From Litsea cubeba (Eukaryota > Streptophyta > Magnoliopsida > Laurales > Lauraceae), in NCBI GenBank assembly GCA_012931725.1, contig CM022948.1, positions 76,404,780-76,468,779 of the forward strand: a stretch of 64,000 bases of DNA, given 5' to 3'. This document shows positions 38,696 to 51,479 of this stretch, piece by piece. The notes under the pieces were generated by a model. The model was not told the DNA's origin, did no database searches, and saw only the letters and a list, made by a program, of their open reading frames with translations. The translations under genes and the position numbers were made by a program. The stretch's first letter is position 1. Each line of letters opens with the position of its first letter.

Positions 38696-38738
38696 CTTAT
38701 ATGCACATGATCTTTTCCAATTCTAACCGATGTGGGAC
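38696..38738 (-). promoter_or_regulatory. snRNA-type promoter motif (USE plus TATA) in 191-bp repeat
   Basis: GTCCCACATCG (complement of 38728-38738), 26 bases, TATAAG. The same motif with the same spacing is in repeat 1 (complement of 38499-38541). Activity is unknown. Confidence 0.5.
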
Positions 38739-38988
38739 TTTGGTTGTATATCCCCAACAATCCTCCCCTCAAACAAAGGACCATATCTCTTTGGATATTT
38801 TTACCGGGACCTCCCCTCAAACGATCATCCATCCGTCCGCTCCATCGAGAAGAGCCAACTCGAGAGCTTCACCACGGATCCACCAATCGTGAGTACTGCG
38901 CTTTTCCTGCGCATCACTGGGCCCACCACCTTTTGTTTGGCAATCTGAGGATTCTCCGGGCTAAGTCTAGGCCTGTGCTCTAATACCA

Positions 38989-39301
38989 TGAAACAAATAT
39001 ATAGAGACTGGAAGCAACAAAAAAAGGAAAACAGAGATGATGCTGAAACTGAGTTTTATTACTCAAAATGAAGAACTTAAAAAACAATTAAGGATTACAA
39101 AGGTTATAAATACTAAAAGTTCTCCTAAAATATCTCAACCAACACCAACGTGTCTATGAGATATTTGCCGAAATAAAAAGACAATCAGTATTCCTAAATA
39201 AAAGGAATACTTAAAACAAACTAGACTTATTCAACAAAGACTAATTCAGTAACTTCTAACGTCCAAGATATGACAGCTGTAAGTTTCACTAATTTGCAAC
39301 A
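38989..39301 (-). repeat. copia-1 5' LTR
   Basis: Pairs with 33960-34277. On the minus strand it is followed by TGGTATTAGAGC, the first of two primer-site matches. Confidence 0.92.
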
Positions 39302-41532
39302 TTGTGATCATCTCTCTCAAGGCCGGATCTACGATGATCTCATCTTCACATGTAACTCTTCGCACATTACACTGTTCCTGCATATTACAATTCTTGCAGT
39401 GGAAATGTTGTTCTTGCAATCATATGCGTCAGTGGCAAGAAATATGGCTAAGAGTCCTATGTAGATCTGAATGTAGAAATTTAGTGACTGTATGGAGGAG
39501 GAGATAGGTTGGAGAAACTTTCCACACAATTTATTTTCTCCATCTATTTTATCTACAATACATCCAAACAAGTTAAAAATATTGGGTGCTTCGTTCTGTG
39601 TTGGATAAGATAGACTGAAAGCAGTACATGAGATATGAAATGGAAACGAGAAGGAAATAGAAAAGAAGCGAATAAAAGAGAGTGATAAACGATAGAATAT
39701 CAGTCTCATTTAGCAGGCCCATGATTGTTGACTAAACTTAGTTTGGGGCTAACAAGCTAGGCCCAAGCCCAATTTTCATTCACATGCCCATTTAGATTTT
39801 CAGAACCATATAAACAAATTCCTTGTATCCAGTTTGTCCGCCAAGATTCTAGTTGATGGTCTCATAGTGAGTATTGCCGAATTTTGTAATCATGAATGTA
39901 AGTCATTTTCTGCTTATGCATATGTGACATTTTAGTAACTTACAAACCCCAAGGGTGCAAAGGTTTTAACTAAAAAAGGAACTGTGCCATCAATATTGCT
40001 AGTTGGGTCAAGGAGTTGTAACTTTTTATTCTCTAAATTGTTGAGTTTAAGACCCTGAGATCGAATGCCATTTAGTCAATTGAATTGTTTTTGCAAGTAA
40101 ACTAATCAAGACGAGCAAGAGAAACTTCTGGACTAAAGATTTGCACTACTACAATGTGGTTTCTTTGGGAGAAAAATTAAGAATAAAATGTGATTACTAC
40201 CAACAATTTTTTTTTTTATCAATAACAATAAATTATATTAAAAGAGAAAGACAGATACAAGAAACCACACGAACAAACAAAAAGAGTACGATGGTATAAA
40301 AGAATTATACCACGAAAAAGGAAAAGCAAAAGAAAAAGAAACATCACTTAATGAAAGCCACCAAATTAGAAGACCTATTCACCCCTTGCTTAGCTAACGA
40401 ATCAGCAAAATCATTAGCCGACCTCCCAACGTGTTGAAACTTTACTTGAATCGAGGAATCTAAAGTTTTAATCTCATTAAAGTAAAATTGAGATTTCCAA
40501 GGAATGACAGCCGAAGAAGACACCCACGAAATAGCATTGAGAGAATCGCTTTCCACCTCTAACTTTGAATTAAATGAGTAAGAGGCAAAAATTTGAACAG
40601 CTTCAAGGATAGCTAACACCTCCGCCTCATTAGACTCCATAGTCCCAACATGCTTGGAAAACATTACCAACACAAGTCCTCCACTATCGCGAAGAACCCC
40701 ACCAATACCCGCTGGCCCAGGCATTTCCTTTAGCTGCCCCATTCACATTAAATTTCAACACCCCGACATTGGGAGGAGCCCAATGCACCACCTTTTTTAC
40801 CTTCTTCACCCCACAATATAAGGAAGCCTCCAAATTATGCAACACACCAAAAACTTTTGAAGCGTCAAACTCCTTCTTGAAGGAAGTCCATTTTTCAATT
40901 TGAACCACCACTAATTGCTCTAACTCTTCCACGGGCAACAAAGACCCTCTGAAAATTCTATTGTTCCTTTCTTTCCACACGGACCACAAAATAGCAAAAG
41001 GAATAATCCTCCAGAAAATCAAACCACTACCAAAAAAAGAAGAAAACCTCCACGCTTCAACTAACCCAACCAACGACCTTGGGAGACTCCAAAGAACACC
41101 ACATCGCACTAGAAACCTACACCACAAAGAATAAGAAAACTCGCAATGCATAAATAAGTGGTCCACCGTCTCATTGACCTTCCCACACAACACGCATATG
41201 TCAGAAATAGCCACGAAAGTCAGCCCTCTTCTTCTGAGATTGTCTGCCGTAGAAACTTTTCCGGATAAAGCCAACCACATGAAAGCCTCCGCCCTAGGAG
41301 GAGCCAAGCCTAACCAAGCCAAAGAAGCTGAAGCTTTGGTACTTGGAAAGCCCTCTAATTCCTTATAAAAGGACTTACAAGAAAAGGCACCGGAGGGGCA
41401 AGGCATCCAAATGCGAGAATCGACAACATCCCTGCGAAAGAAGACGTTAGAAAGAAGATTCTTCAAAGACCCAAACTCAAACTCCTCAAAAGGACGCAAG
41501 ACCCTCCTGAAGGATACATCCCAAGACCCAAA

Positions 41533-41550
41533 CCCCCCCCCCCCCCCCCC
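41533..41550. repeat. 18-base poly-C tract
   Basis: Lies within LINE coding sequence and breaks its frame. A second tract of the same length lies at 42305-42322. Confidence 0.85.
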
Positions 41551-42304
41551 TAACAATCTTTGACCAAGGCCCACTTGTTGACCACCAATCTAAACAATCT
41601 AGGAAAAGAGAAGGACAAAGGACCCAGCCCTACCCAATGATCAACCCAAAAACAAACACGACTTTCCTCCCCCACTTTGAAACCAACCCCCCTCCTAAAT
41701 AACTCTCCCCCCGCAAAAGACGGATCTCCATACCTCAGAATATTACCCCATAGACCCGACAAACGATGCCTAGGAACTCTACTAGGCTCCCAACTCCAAA
41801 TATCTTCTCCATATTTAGCTCTAATAACTCTCCTCCATAAAGCTTCCCTCTCATCCCCAAACCTCCACCACCACTTAGCCAAAAGAGCCCAATTTTTGAA
41901 TTCCAAGTTACACAACCCCAATCCCCCAATAGCCTTAGACCTGACCACATCCTCCCACTTAACAAGATGCAACTTCCTTTTGTCACTCCTCCCTCCCCAC
42001 AGAAAGTCCTTCCTTAAACGGTCCAACTTCTTTTTTACTGTCACCGGCATACGCAACAAGGACATATAATAAACTGGCAAATTAGATAGGGAAGCTTTGA
42101 TTAAGGTGACTCTTCCTCCTAAGGAAAGATAATTTCTTTTCCACATAGACAATTTTCTCTTGAAATTTTCTACCACTGGATTCCAAACCTCTTTAGATCT
42201 TACTTTGCCCCCAATAGGCAAACCCAGATAGAGCAAAGGCAGTTTGCCAGATTTGCAGTGAAACTTAGATGCTAAAGTCTGAATCTCTTCATCCGTCGCC
42301 CCAA

Positions 42305-42322
42305 CCCCCCCCCCCCCCCCCC
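42305..42322. repeat. 18-base poly-C tract
   Basis: Lies between the NLSKS and YLGLPIGG segments of the reverse transcriptase and shifts the frame there. Same length and strand as the first tract. Confidence 0.85.
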
Positions 42323-45300
42323 TATTAGACTCTTGGAAAGATTTATATTTAAACCTGAGCAAAGCTCAAAGCACCTGAGAATCCTCTTTAAGACTACAAC
42401 CTCCTCCCATCTTGTAGAGCTAAACAAAATGGTATCATCTGCAAATTGAAGGTGAGTAATAGCTTCTACCCCTCTGCCAACCTCAAAGCCTTCCAAGATC
42501 CCACACTCCTTGGCCTTGGACAGTAGAGCACTGAGAGCTTCCACCACTATGGTAAATAGGAAGGGAGAGAGAGGATCGCCTTGTCTAAGCCCCCTAAAAG
42601 CTTTGAACAGGCGTGAAGGAGAACCGTTGACCAAGACAGAGAAAGAAGGAGATGAAATACATTCTTGAATCCAAGCACACCACCTTCCCCCAAAACCAAA
42701 CCTCCTTAACATGTAATCCACAAAGCCCCATTCCACATGGTCATATGCCTTTTCCATATCTACTTTGAAGATAACCCCTGCTTTCTTACATTGTTTTCGG
42801 GTGTGAATGAGCTCATTAGCAATAAGAACTCCGTCAAGGATTTGCCTGTTTTACACAAAAGCCCCTTGGAAAGGGCCTATAATAGATGACAAGACCTTTT
42901 TCAACCTATTTGCCAGAATCTTTGACAACAACTTGTACACACAGCCCACCAAACTTATAGGTCTGTACTCCCTCAGATCATCAGGATTAAGAACTTTCGG
43001 AATTAGAGTCAGAAAAGTTGCATTTCTCTCTTTGCTCAATCTACCCCTCTTATGAAACTCAGACAACATGTCGCCGAAGTCTCGTTTTACTACATCCCAA
43101 GCCGCCTTAAGAAAAGAGAAATCGAATCCATCCGGCCCTGGCGCCTTATCTCCCCCACATTCAACCAAAGCTGCTTTGATCTATTCTTCCTCAAACTTTC
43201 TTTCCAACCACCTCTTATCACTATCTGACATAACAGGAAGGACATCCCATCCAGGGTAGGCCTTGGAAAGACTTCACTTGAATACAAACTCTCAAAGTGA
43301 CAAGCAATCCCTTCTTTGACTTCAACAGGCACACTGGTGAAACGGTTACCTCTTCGAATTTTACCAATGAAGTTTATCCTTTTTCTAGCATTAGCTACTC
43401 GATGAAAAAACTTGGTATTCCTATCCCCTTCCTTCCAACACTTCAAAGACTGATGTTTTCTTATCAGAGGAATGTGTAACTATCATCACGTATTTAACAG
43501 CGTTTTTTTCCGTTTGCAGCGACCGTCTTCAATTATTTATTTTTGATCGACTCTTTTTTTTTTTTTACAGTTGCTCATTTTAAGTAAAATATCCCAAACA
43601 TGCTTGCACTTCTTTTGTCATTATGCAATATTCAAGAGTCTACGTGAACAGGGATCACAAATGACATGTAAACACTAAATGATTGGAGATTGAGGTTTCT
43701 TTTTCCTTGAATTTGGCAATCTATCAGGCTATAGCGTTGGAAGGGCAAAAGGAAAGTCTGGTTACAGACTATATTCTTAAGGTATTACTCTTATATAAAT
43801 CTATAACTTTGATGTAGTAAATGAGAGCTTGGAGTTTTAATCTTTTTTGTTCCATTTTATCTATTTAAATAACAGATTTTAGGATTGGAAGTTTGTGCTG
43901 ATACCATGGTGGGGGATCAAATGCTGAGAGGCATCTCAGGAGGGCAAAAAAAGCGTGTCACAACAGGTATAGAAACTTTAGGAAGGAAAATAGTTAAGGC
44001 TAAAATGGTACTATTAGTAGTCTTGAGAAGGATTCATTGATTGTTCTGACATTGGTTTCATTTCTTCTGCATTTTAATTGGTATAGGTGAGATGCTTGTC
44101 GGACCGGCAAAGGCTCTTTTCATGGATGAGATATCAACTGGTCTTGACAGCTCCACAACCTTTCAGATTGTCAGTTGCCTCAGACAATCCATCCACATTC
44201 TTGGTGGGACGGCACTGATCGCACTGCTTCAGCCAGCACCTGAGACTTACAACCTCTTCGATGATATAATTCTTCTCTCCGATGGACAGATAGTATATCA
44301 GGGCCCTCGAGAGCACGTACTTGAGTTATTTGAATCCGTGGGTTTTATATGCCCTGAGAGGAAAGGTGTTGCTGACTTCTTACAAGAAGTAAGTTCATTA
44401 TTTCTCACAATCACTGCCAATTCATGGTGACTAGTCACATTTCTTGTGATTATAATCTAGAAACTGAATATTAATGCAGCACTGGTGTTCTTTGTGCATT
44501 ACCAGGTAACATCAAGAAAAGATCAACAACAGTACTGGGCACGTAAAGATGAACCATATCATTTTGTTTCTGTGAAGGAATTTGCAGATTCATTCCACTC
44601 ATTCCATGTTGGTCGTAGAATAGGACATGAACTGAGCACCCCATTTGACAAAAGCAAGAGTCATCCTGCTGCTTTGACAACCTCCAAATATGGTATTAGC
44701 AAGATGGAATTGTTAAAAGCTTGTACCTCAAGGGAATGGTTGCTTATGAAGAGAAACTCATTTGTGTACATTTTCAAAATGATACAAGTGAGTCTTGGTT
44801 TACTTCCTAAATGATATTTTGATTTTTGTAAAATTTATGTCTTATTACTTGCCCACATTTGTTTTTGTTGCCAGCTTATAGTTGCTGCATTCATCACAAT
44901 GACCGTCTTCCTACGTACTGAGATGCACCGTGACACAATAGCTGATGGGGGAATTTTTATGGGTGCTCTGTTTTTCTCACTCGTAAGGGTAATGTTCAAT
45001 GGGTTCTCAGAGCTCTCCATGACAATTGTGAAACTTCCTGTTTTCTACAAGCAAAGAGACCTCCTTTTCCACCCTTCTTGGGCATACGCACTCCCTAGAT
45101 GGATTCTCAAAATTCCCATATCTATTGGGGAAGCTGTTGTCTGGGTTGGCATGACTTATTATGTCATTGGCTTTGATCCAAATGTAGGAAGGTGAGACTA
45201 AATACAATTTAAATCCCTAACCTATTATTAAGTAGTAGGCATATTAGCTAGCTTTCTTTCATTAAATAGTTCTTATCATATATTGCCTTCTTTCTGTAGG

Positions 45301-45654
45301 ATGTTCAAACAGTTTCTGCTGTTGCTATCAGTTAGCCAGATGGCGACCGGATTGTTTCAGTTCATGGCAGCATTGGGTAGGAACATGGTCGTTGCAAATA
45401 CATTTGTATCTTTTGCACTTCTTGCAATTATGACACTTGGAGGATTCATTATATCACGAGGTACACTTAAAAATATTCAGCTTTTGATGAAAGGACAAAC
45501 TTCCTTTTTGAATCTGTTAGTTCTCTACATGTGTTCTGGTTTTAGAGTACACTTGAATGAACAAAAATGGTGGTATGAAAAATGAGTATTACTTCAACGG
45601 AACTCAATTTTTTTCCCGACTTCTCTCATTTAAGATTAATATGGTGACTACCAT

Positions 45655-46427
45655 CAGGGGCGGACCCAGGATTTCATCTTGGAGGGGGCCAAACTTAAAT
45701 AAATATTTTTTTTTAACAAATCAAGATAGCTAATATTTTTTTCTGGACATATCTGCAAGTTCAAGCATGATAAATATATTTAAATCAAAGACTAAATTTC
45801 GCATTAAAAATAAAACCAGGATCTGGCTGACATAAATAATTGTATTTTAATACATTCCAACTTCCATAATCCATCAAAATGGAATTCAACGTTCTTTTAA
45901 ATCTTGAAAGTCTTCAATGATTGATTCTGTGCTAAACTTCTCCGCAATTTTCCTCTCAATGTACACAAGACAATAGTCTGTGAGAAACTCATCATCCATT
46001 TTGCTGCAAAGTCTAGTTTTAACAAGGCTCATGGCTGAATATAATTGTTCAATAGTTGTAGTGGAGACTGAAAGAGTAAGCACAAGCACGATCACTCTAA
46101 AAATTAGTTGGTAGACTGTTGATTTTCTAATCCTTACCAATCATTGGCACAGTTCAAAAATAGTCGACAATTCTTTGAAGTCTTTATGCCGAACTACATT
46201 ATGCTCATAATATAATGATTCAATTGTATTCTCAACTGCATTTTCTCATGATCAGTGAACTACATTATACGCCGATTTGTACTTTTTTTTAACTTTGTGC
46301 AAACAATTAAGGGGGGCCACTTGTTATAAAATTAATATATAAACTAATTAAAGCATATATAATATAGAAAATAAAGATTTGAGGGGGGGCCATGGCCCCA
46401 CTGGGCCTACACCTAGGTCCGCCCATG
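45655..46427 (-). mobile_element. Non-autonomous hAT element in intron 12, TSD ACTACCAT
   Basis: The ends are CAGGGGCGGACCCAGG and the complement of CATGGGCGGACCTAGG (14 of 16 match). ACTACCAT flanks both sides (45647-45654, 46428-46435) and is single in copy A. An 8-bp TSD and CA-GGGCGGA ends are hAT features. At 773 bp it has lost most of the transposase. Confidence 0.93.
45886..46140 (-). pseudogene. hAT transposase C-terminal dimerisation fragment
   Basis: The minus-strand frame includes LVLTLSVSTTTIEQLYSAM followed by VKTRL and YIERKIAEKF, the C-terminal dimerisation region of plant TTF-type hAT transposases. The zinc finger and catalytic parts are missing, so it cannot act on its own. 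Confidence 0.8.
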
Positions 46428-47103
46428 ACTACCATTGATAGTGGTTTGAAAAAGGAAGGCAAATAAACAGCAGCTCACCATTTGAGGGTTCTAGTTTCCA
46501 TGGTATCCTGAACACAGTGTGATGAACAACCATCTAGAACCTTTTAATTACTTACGGTCTGGAGTTCATCCAAATACACTATCAATCATGTGTATAAAGC
46601 AAGTAGTGCATATTTGGTGGATTGATTAACTAAACAATGTTGCTTATTTGCAGAGAACTTGAAGAAATGGTGGATCTGGGGTTATTGGATCTCTCCTTTG
46701 ATGTATGCACAGAATTCAATTGCGACAAATGAATTTCTCGGTCATAGTTGGAATCATGTGAGAATGCTATTGTTGAACTTCAAAAGGATTTCCATTATAT
46801 AAATCATAAATTCCTATCAGTTCTAATTCTAGCTCCTGGTATAGGTTCTTGGGAATTCAACCGAATCACTAGGCATCCAGGTCTTAAAGTCACGTGGAGT
46901 CTTTACTAATTCGAGCTGGTATTGGATTGGTGTGGGCGCATTGCTTGGTTATACATTCCTATTCAATCGTTTTTTCACTATTGCTCTTGCATATCTAAAT
47001 CGTGAGTATCTTTACACATAATGCACAATGCAGTTTTTTAAACACTTAGGAGACGTGCAAACTATGTGCAACTTTGCATTTAAAACTTGGTGGTGCTAAT
47101 GTG

Positions 47104-47380
47104 TACCAATCGTGACATGCAAGAGAAGCTTTTCAATTGACAAAATTTGTGTGTCTTTACATTGGAGATTTCCTCCCATTAAATAGAATACAGTTTCCTA
47201 TTTAAAGGCTACAAATTAGCTAATCTAATCTAATTACAATCTATTATTAATGAAAGAGAGAAATCAGCTAATTACAATCTATTTAAAAGGAAAACTTGAG
47301 TAAATAGTTGACCAAATCCAACGAGATTGGATTCCACCTTATTGGGCCTAAATGGGCCTAAGTTGGGTTTGTATTTGACA
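47104..47380 (-). repeat. copia-2 3' LTR
   Basis: 277 bp; its mate is 52523-52799. Confidence 0.93.
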
Positions 47381-47387
47381 CCCCCCC

Positions 47388-50300
47388 TCAAATTGATGCG
47401 GGGGAATCCACAAGCATCAATTTGCTAACCAAGAACTGATGGCGAGGGCGCGGAAGTCCCTTTGTTAGGATATCAGCATTTTGAAGATCAGAAGGGATGT
47501 GAGGAAGACTAATCACTTCACGCTTGTATTCATCTCGTATAAAATGGCAATCAATCTCTATGTGTTTAGTACGTTCGTGAAAAACTAGGATTGGCAGTAA
47601 TACGAATTGCACTAGTATTGTCTGCATAGAGAGGTGTGGCAGTATCAGCGGGAAATCCGAGATCGGAAAGCAATCCGCGAAGCCAGAGAATTTCGGAACA
47701 AGCAGCAGACATGGCACGATACTCAGCTTCGGTGGAAGATTTGGAGACTTTATCTTGTTTCTTACATTTTCATGAAATCAAGCTATCTCCGAGATACATG
47801 CACCATCCTGTGGTAGAGCGACGAGTGTCCGGACAACCAGCCCAATCAGCATCTGAGTATGCTTTGAGTGTTAGGGAATTATTGGCCGAATAAAATAAGC
47901 CACGGGTTGGCGTCCGAATTAGATATTTAATAATTCGTCGGACTGCAGCCAAATGAAGATGTCGAGGATCAGTCATGAATTGACTGACTAAATTGACTGC
48001 ATAAGAAATATCAGGACGAGTTATCGTCAAGTAGATCAAGCTGCCAACAAGGCGACGATATAATGTAGGATCAGAGAGGGGATCCCCACTGTCTTGCTGG
48101 AGTTTAACATTGACTTCTACTGGAGTATCGACGGGAGCAGATCCTTGAAGTCCAGTCATTTCAATTAATTCTAGAGCATATTTATGTTGATGAAGTACAA
48201 TGCCTTTTGCAGATTGATGAACTTCAAGACCTAAAAAATAGTGTAAAGGGCCAAGATCTTTCATGTGGAAAGATTCATGAAGAGAGGCCTGAAGTTGTTG
48301 AATCATATCTGGATCAGTACCTGTAATGATGATATCATCCACATAAACAAGAAGAACAGTAATCCCCGTGGAAGCATGATGAAGGAACATAGATGGATCA
48401 TATGGACTAGGATGAAACCCCAAGTGTGTGAGAGCATGCTGGAACTTTTCGAACCATGCCCGGGGAGCTTGTTTGAGGCCATAAAGAGAACGACGGAGTT
48501 TGGCAACAGCACCTGAAATGATAGAGGAAACCCCCTGAGGAAGGCGCATATAAACATCTTCTTTAAGATCACCATGAAGAAAGGCATTCTTGACATCCAT
48601 CTGGTATAGAGGCCAGGATTGAGATGCTGCAATGGCAAGAATAGTCCTCACAGTTGTCATTTTTGCTAAAGGAGCAAAAGTCTCTTCATAATCAATACCA
48701 TATTCCTGCCGATTACCCAGAGCAACAAGACGCGCCTTATACCTAGCCAGAGTCCCATCAGTGTTAAGCTTGATAGAATAGATCCACTTGCAACCTATTG
48801 GCTTAACATAAGAAGGACACGGAACCACATCCCATGTATGATTTTGCGCAAGAGCATCCAATTCATCCTGCATAGCGGTATTCCAACATTCATGCTGCAC
48901 AACCTGGGAATAGGAGTTCGGAATAGAAGTAGAAGACATGGTGGCCAGCAAGGAAGTGTGGGTATATCCGTAACGAGATGGAGGTACGGAGATCCGAGAT
49001 GAACGGCGTAGGGGAGGGTCCCCAGTTGGACCAGAGGCAGTTGGTGGATCGTTAGGGGGACTATGCGTGGTCACATCTTTACTCCACCTTTGATAAACAA
49101 AATTAGGATCAAATTTAACAAATGGTGTTTTATTCTGAAAAACCAGGGAATGAAACAACAGATGATGACTCTACAGAATCAAGATGTTTTTGGAAAAAAT
49201 ATTGATTTTCAAAAAAGACAACATTACGGGAGGTACGAATGCATCGTATGTGAGGATCATAACAAAGAAACCCCTTTTGATGACTAGCATATCCTAGAAA
49301 AGCGCATTTAGCAGATTGCGCAGTAAGTTTGTTACGCTCAGAAGGAGGTAAATGTACAAAACACACCGACCCAAAAACATGTAGATCATCATAAGACGGT
49401 GTATTTTTGTATTATCGATAAAAAGGACTCTCATTTTCTAAAGAAAAGGAGGGTAATCGATTTATAAGGTGGACAGCAGTGCTAAGAGCTTCTGTCCAAA
49501 AACGTGTAGGAATAGAGGATTCAACAAGAAGAGATCCAGTAATATCGAGAAGATGCCTGTTTTTCCGTTCAGCAACACCATTTTGCTGAGGGGTATAAGG
49601 ACAAGATTTTTGAGAAATTATTCCTTTTTGCTGTAAAAAAGTTTGAAACTCTGTAGACACATATTCACCTCCCGAATCAGAACGTAAAGTTTTAATGCAA
49701 GTGGAAAAGTGATTCTCAACATATGCTAAAAACATGAAAGACATCAGCTTTAGAATGCAAAAAATAGACCCATGTAAATCTACTATAATCATCAATAAAA
49801 GTCACAAAATATTTATAATGAGCATGAGACAAATAAGGAGCAATACCCCAAACATCACTATGAATTAAATCAAAACATTGAGTGCTATTGGAAGTAGAGA
49901 CAGAAAAAGGAAGAGTCTTACTTTTTCCCAGCTTACATGTAGCACAATCAAAAGAAGCAAACTTAGAGAATCCTATGGAGTTTAACAATCCAGAATTAAC
50001 CATGTGAGACATGGTTTTAAAGTTAGGATGTCCAAGCGTACTATGCCATAATTGACAATTATTTTGAGCAGAAAAACAAAAATCATTTGTTGCATTATTC
50101 CTAATTGGAGCAGTAAGATCAAGAGAAAATAAGCGTCCATGCTTAGGCCCCCTCGCGATCTCCCTCCCTGACATCTGGTCCTGCACAACACAACCAGAGG
50201 AAGAAAATGAAACATTACAGTTGTTTTCAACAAGTTGTCCAACTGAAAGAAGATTTGAAATTAAATTGGGACAATGATAAACATTCTTTAAGGGCAAGAT

Positions 50301-51470
50301 ACTGGAAATATCTCCAATGGCAGTAATAGGAAGGTGTCCTCCATCGGCTGTTTGAACGTGAGTATTGCCAGTATATTTTGACAAACTAGAGAGTTGTGCA
50401 CTGGAATGAGTAAGGTGATTTGATGCGCCGGAATCAAGATACCAAATGGAAGAAGAGTTTTTAGATGTACCTGTGATGCCAAGTGCAGAAAATGCATTGA
50501 CAATCATTTGTTGAACTAATTCGGGAGTGAGAGGAGAGGAAGAGGGACCAGGCTGTGAAGGCACAGATGTGGATGCAGCATCAGCAGGAGGAGAGGCTGT
50601 CGTGGCAGCATAGGCATTTGGAGTCCGAGTTTGTGGACGGCGGCGACATTCACTAATGATGTGTCCCTTCCTTTTGCAGTAATTACAGAATTTCTGGTTG
50701 CATTGGGTCGCAAGATGACCATATTTTTTGCAAGAGTAGCATTGGACTTTGCTCATATCCCGAATCTGAGGAGTCGTAGAAGACTGTGAGACTGGCAGAG
50801 ACTGAGTGTTCCCTTTGGCAGAGTATGCAACCGGATAAGTTGCAGTGTGTTGTTGTTCCAGATGGGCTTTTGTGCGAAGACGTTGTTCTTCTCGTAGGAG
50901 CTCATTCAAACAAACATCCAAAGATGGTAATGGACTCCTACTCAGCAGAGATGATGTAACAGTCTCATATTCAGGATGCAATTTCATCAAAAACTGGTCT
51001 CTGTGACTCGAGGCTTGAAGGCCTTGAATAGTTTGAAGAACATTGTTCGGAATAGATGCATATTTAATCCCATCGTATTCACTCCACAAATTGCGGAAAC
51101 CAGAATAGTAGTCCTGAATGGACAAGGTGCCTTGACTGTATTCTGCAAATTCACATTCAAGTTGAAATTGACGTGCAGAATTGTCTTGATGATAAACTGT
51201 CTGCAAGTAACCCCACATCTCCTTGGAGGTCGTATAGGGTTTGAGGTTCAGAATCAGATGAGGTTCCACAGCTCCAAGAATCCATGTTTTGATTTTTGCA
51301 TCCTTCGTATTCCAAGTAGAAATCTTTTTATTATCCTCTGTAGGCTTTGGATCAGCACCAGAAACAAATCCCCATAATTCCTTGGCCTCAAGATATAATC
51401 GAAATTGAAAAGCCCATGCTGGGTAGTTTTTACCATTAAATTGAATCAATTTAACCTCAGACTTCTCCAT
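47388..51470 (-). pseudogene. copia-2 gag-pol, nearly complete
   Basis: A 584-residue frame starts MEKSEVKLIQFNGKNYPAW at 51470. It holds gag, two CCHC knuckles (CYSCKKYGHLATQC, CNYCKRKGHIISEC), a protease motif WYLDSGASNHLT and the start of integrase (HSTLGHPN). The rest of integrase is at 49795-49412 (SDSGGEY, TPQQNGVAERK). A long frame at 49158-47770 has GCKWIY and LLVYVDDIIITG of reverse transcriptase and part of RNase H (SDADWAGCPDTRRSTTGW). The end lies in another frame (ERTKHIEIDCHF, 47717-47388). Breaks near 49750, 49400 and 47770 make it defective. Confidence 0.92.
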
Positions 51471-51479
51471 TTGAGAACC

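Larger units (their letters stand above)
38569..38759 (-). repeat. 191-bp LTR-like repeat 2 in the copia-1 leader
   Basis: Direct copy of 38372-38562 after a 6-base gap. On the minus strand it follows a purine tract (GAGGGGAGG, complement of 38762-38770), as a 3' LTR would. It looks like an LTR of a short TRIM-type element. Confidence 0.8.
33960..39301 (-). mobile_element. Ty1/copia retrotransposon copia-1 in intron 6, TSD TTGTG
   Basis: LTRs at 33960-34277 and 38989-39301 (TG/CA ends) flank a minus-strand gag-pol. TTGTG is duplicated at 33955-33959 and 39302-39306 and is single in copy A. On the minus strand a purine tract (AAGGGGGAG) precedes the 3' LTR at 34278, and a tRNA-Met-type primer site (TGGTATTAGAGC) follows the 5' LTR at 38988. 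The leader holds an unusual nested pair of 191-bp repeats. Confidence 0.95.
40206..43434 (-). mobile_element. 5'-truncated L1-type LINE in intron 6, TSD CCAACA
   Basis: Compared with copy A (around 15470), 3229 extra bases lie between two CCAACA copies (40200-40205, 43435-43440). The poly-T run at 40207 is the poly-A tail of a minus-strand element. Only the later part of ORF2 is present, so the element was truncated on insertion, as is usual for LINEs. Confidence 0.92.
40344..43434 (-). pseudogene. LINE ORF2 fragment: reverse transcriptase, zinc region, RNase H
   Basis: The minus-strand order is EGDRNTKFFH (43440 end), then DGFDFSFLKAAW and the palm motifs YRPISLVGC, MEKAYDHVEW, GLRQGDPLSPFLF and LQFADDTILF. 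YLGLPIGG follows, then a zinc region CVLCGKVNETVDHLFMHC, then an RNase H domain with GGVLRDSGG and VESDS (40742-40344). The endonuclease is missing. The frame is broken near 43180, 42840, 42310, 41540 and 40720. Two breaks coincide with runs of exactly 18 C on the plus strand. Confidence 0.9.

Noticed and set aside
38372..38759. CRISPR-like or satellite direct repeats
   Set aside because: Two 191-bp copies with TG/CA ends beside a purine tract and primer site are LTR-like.
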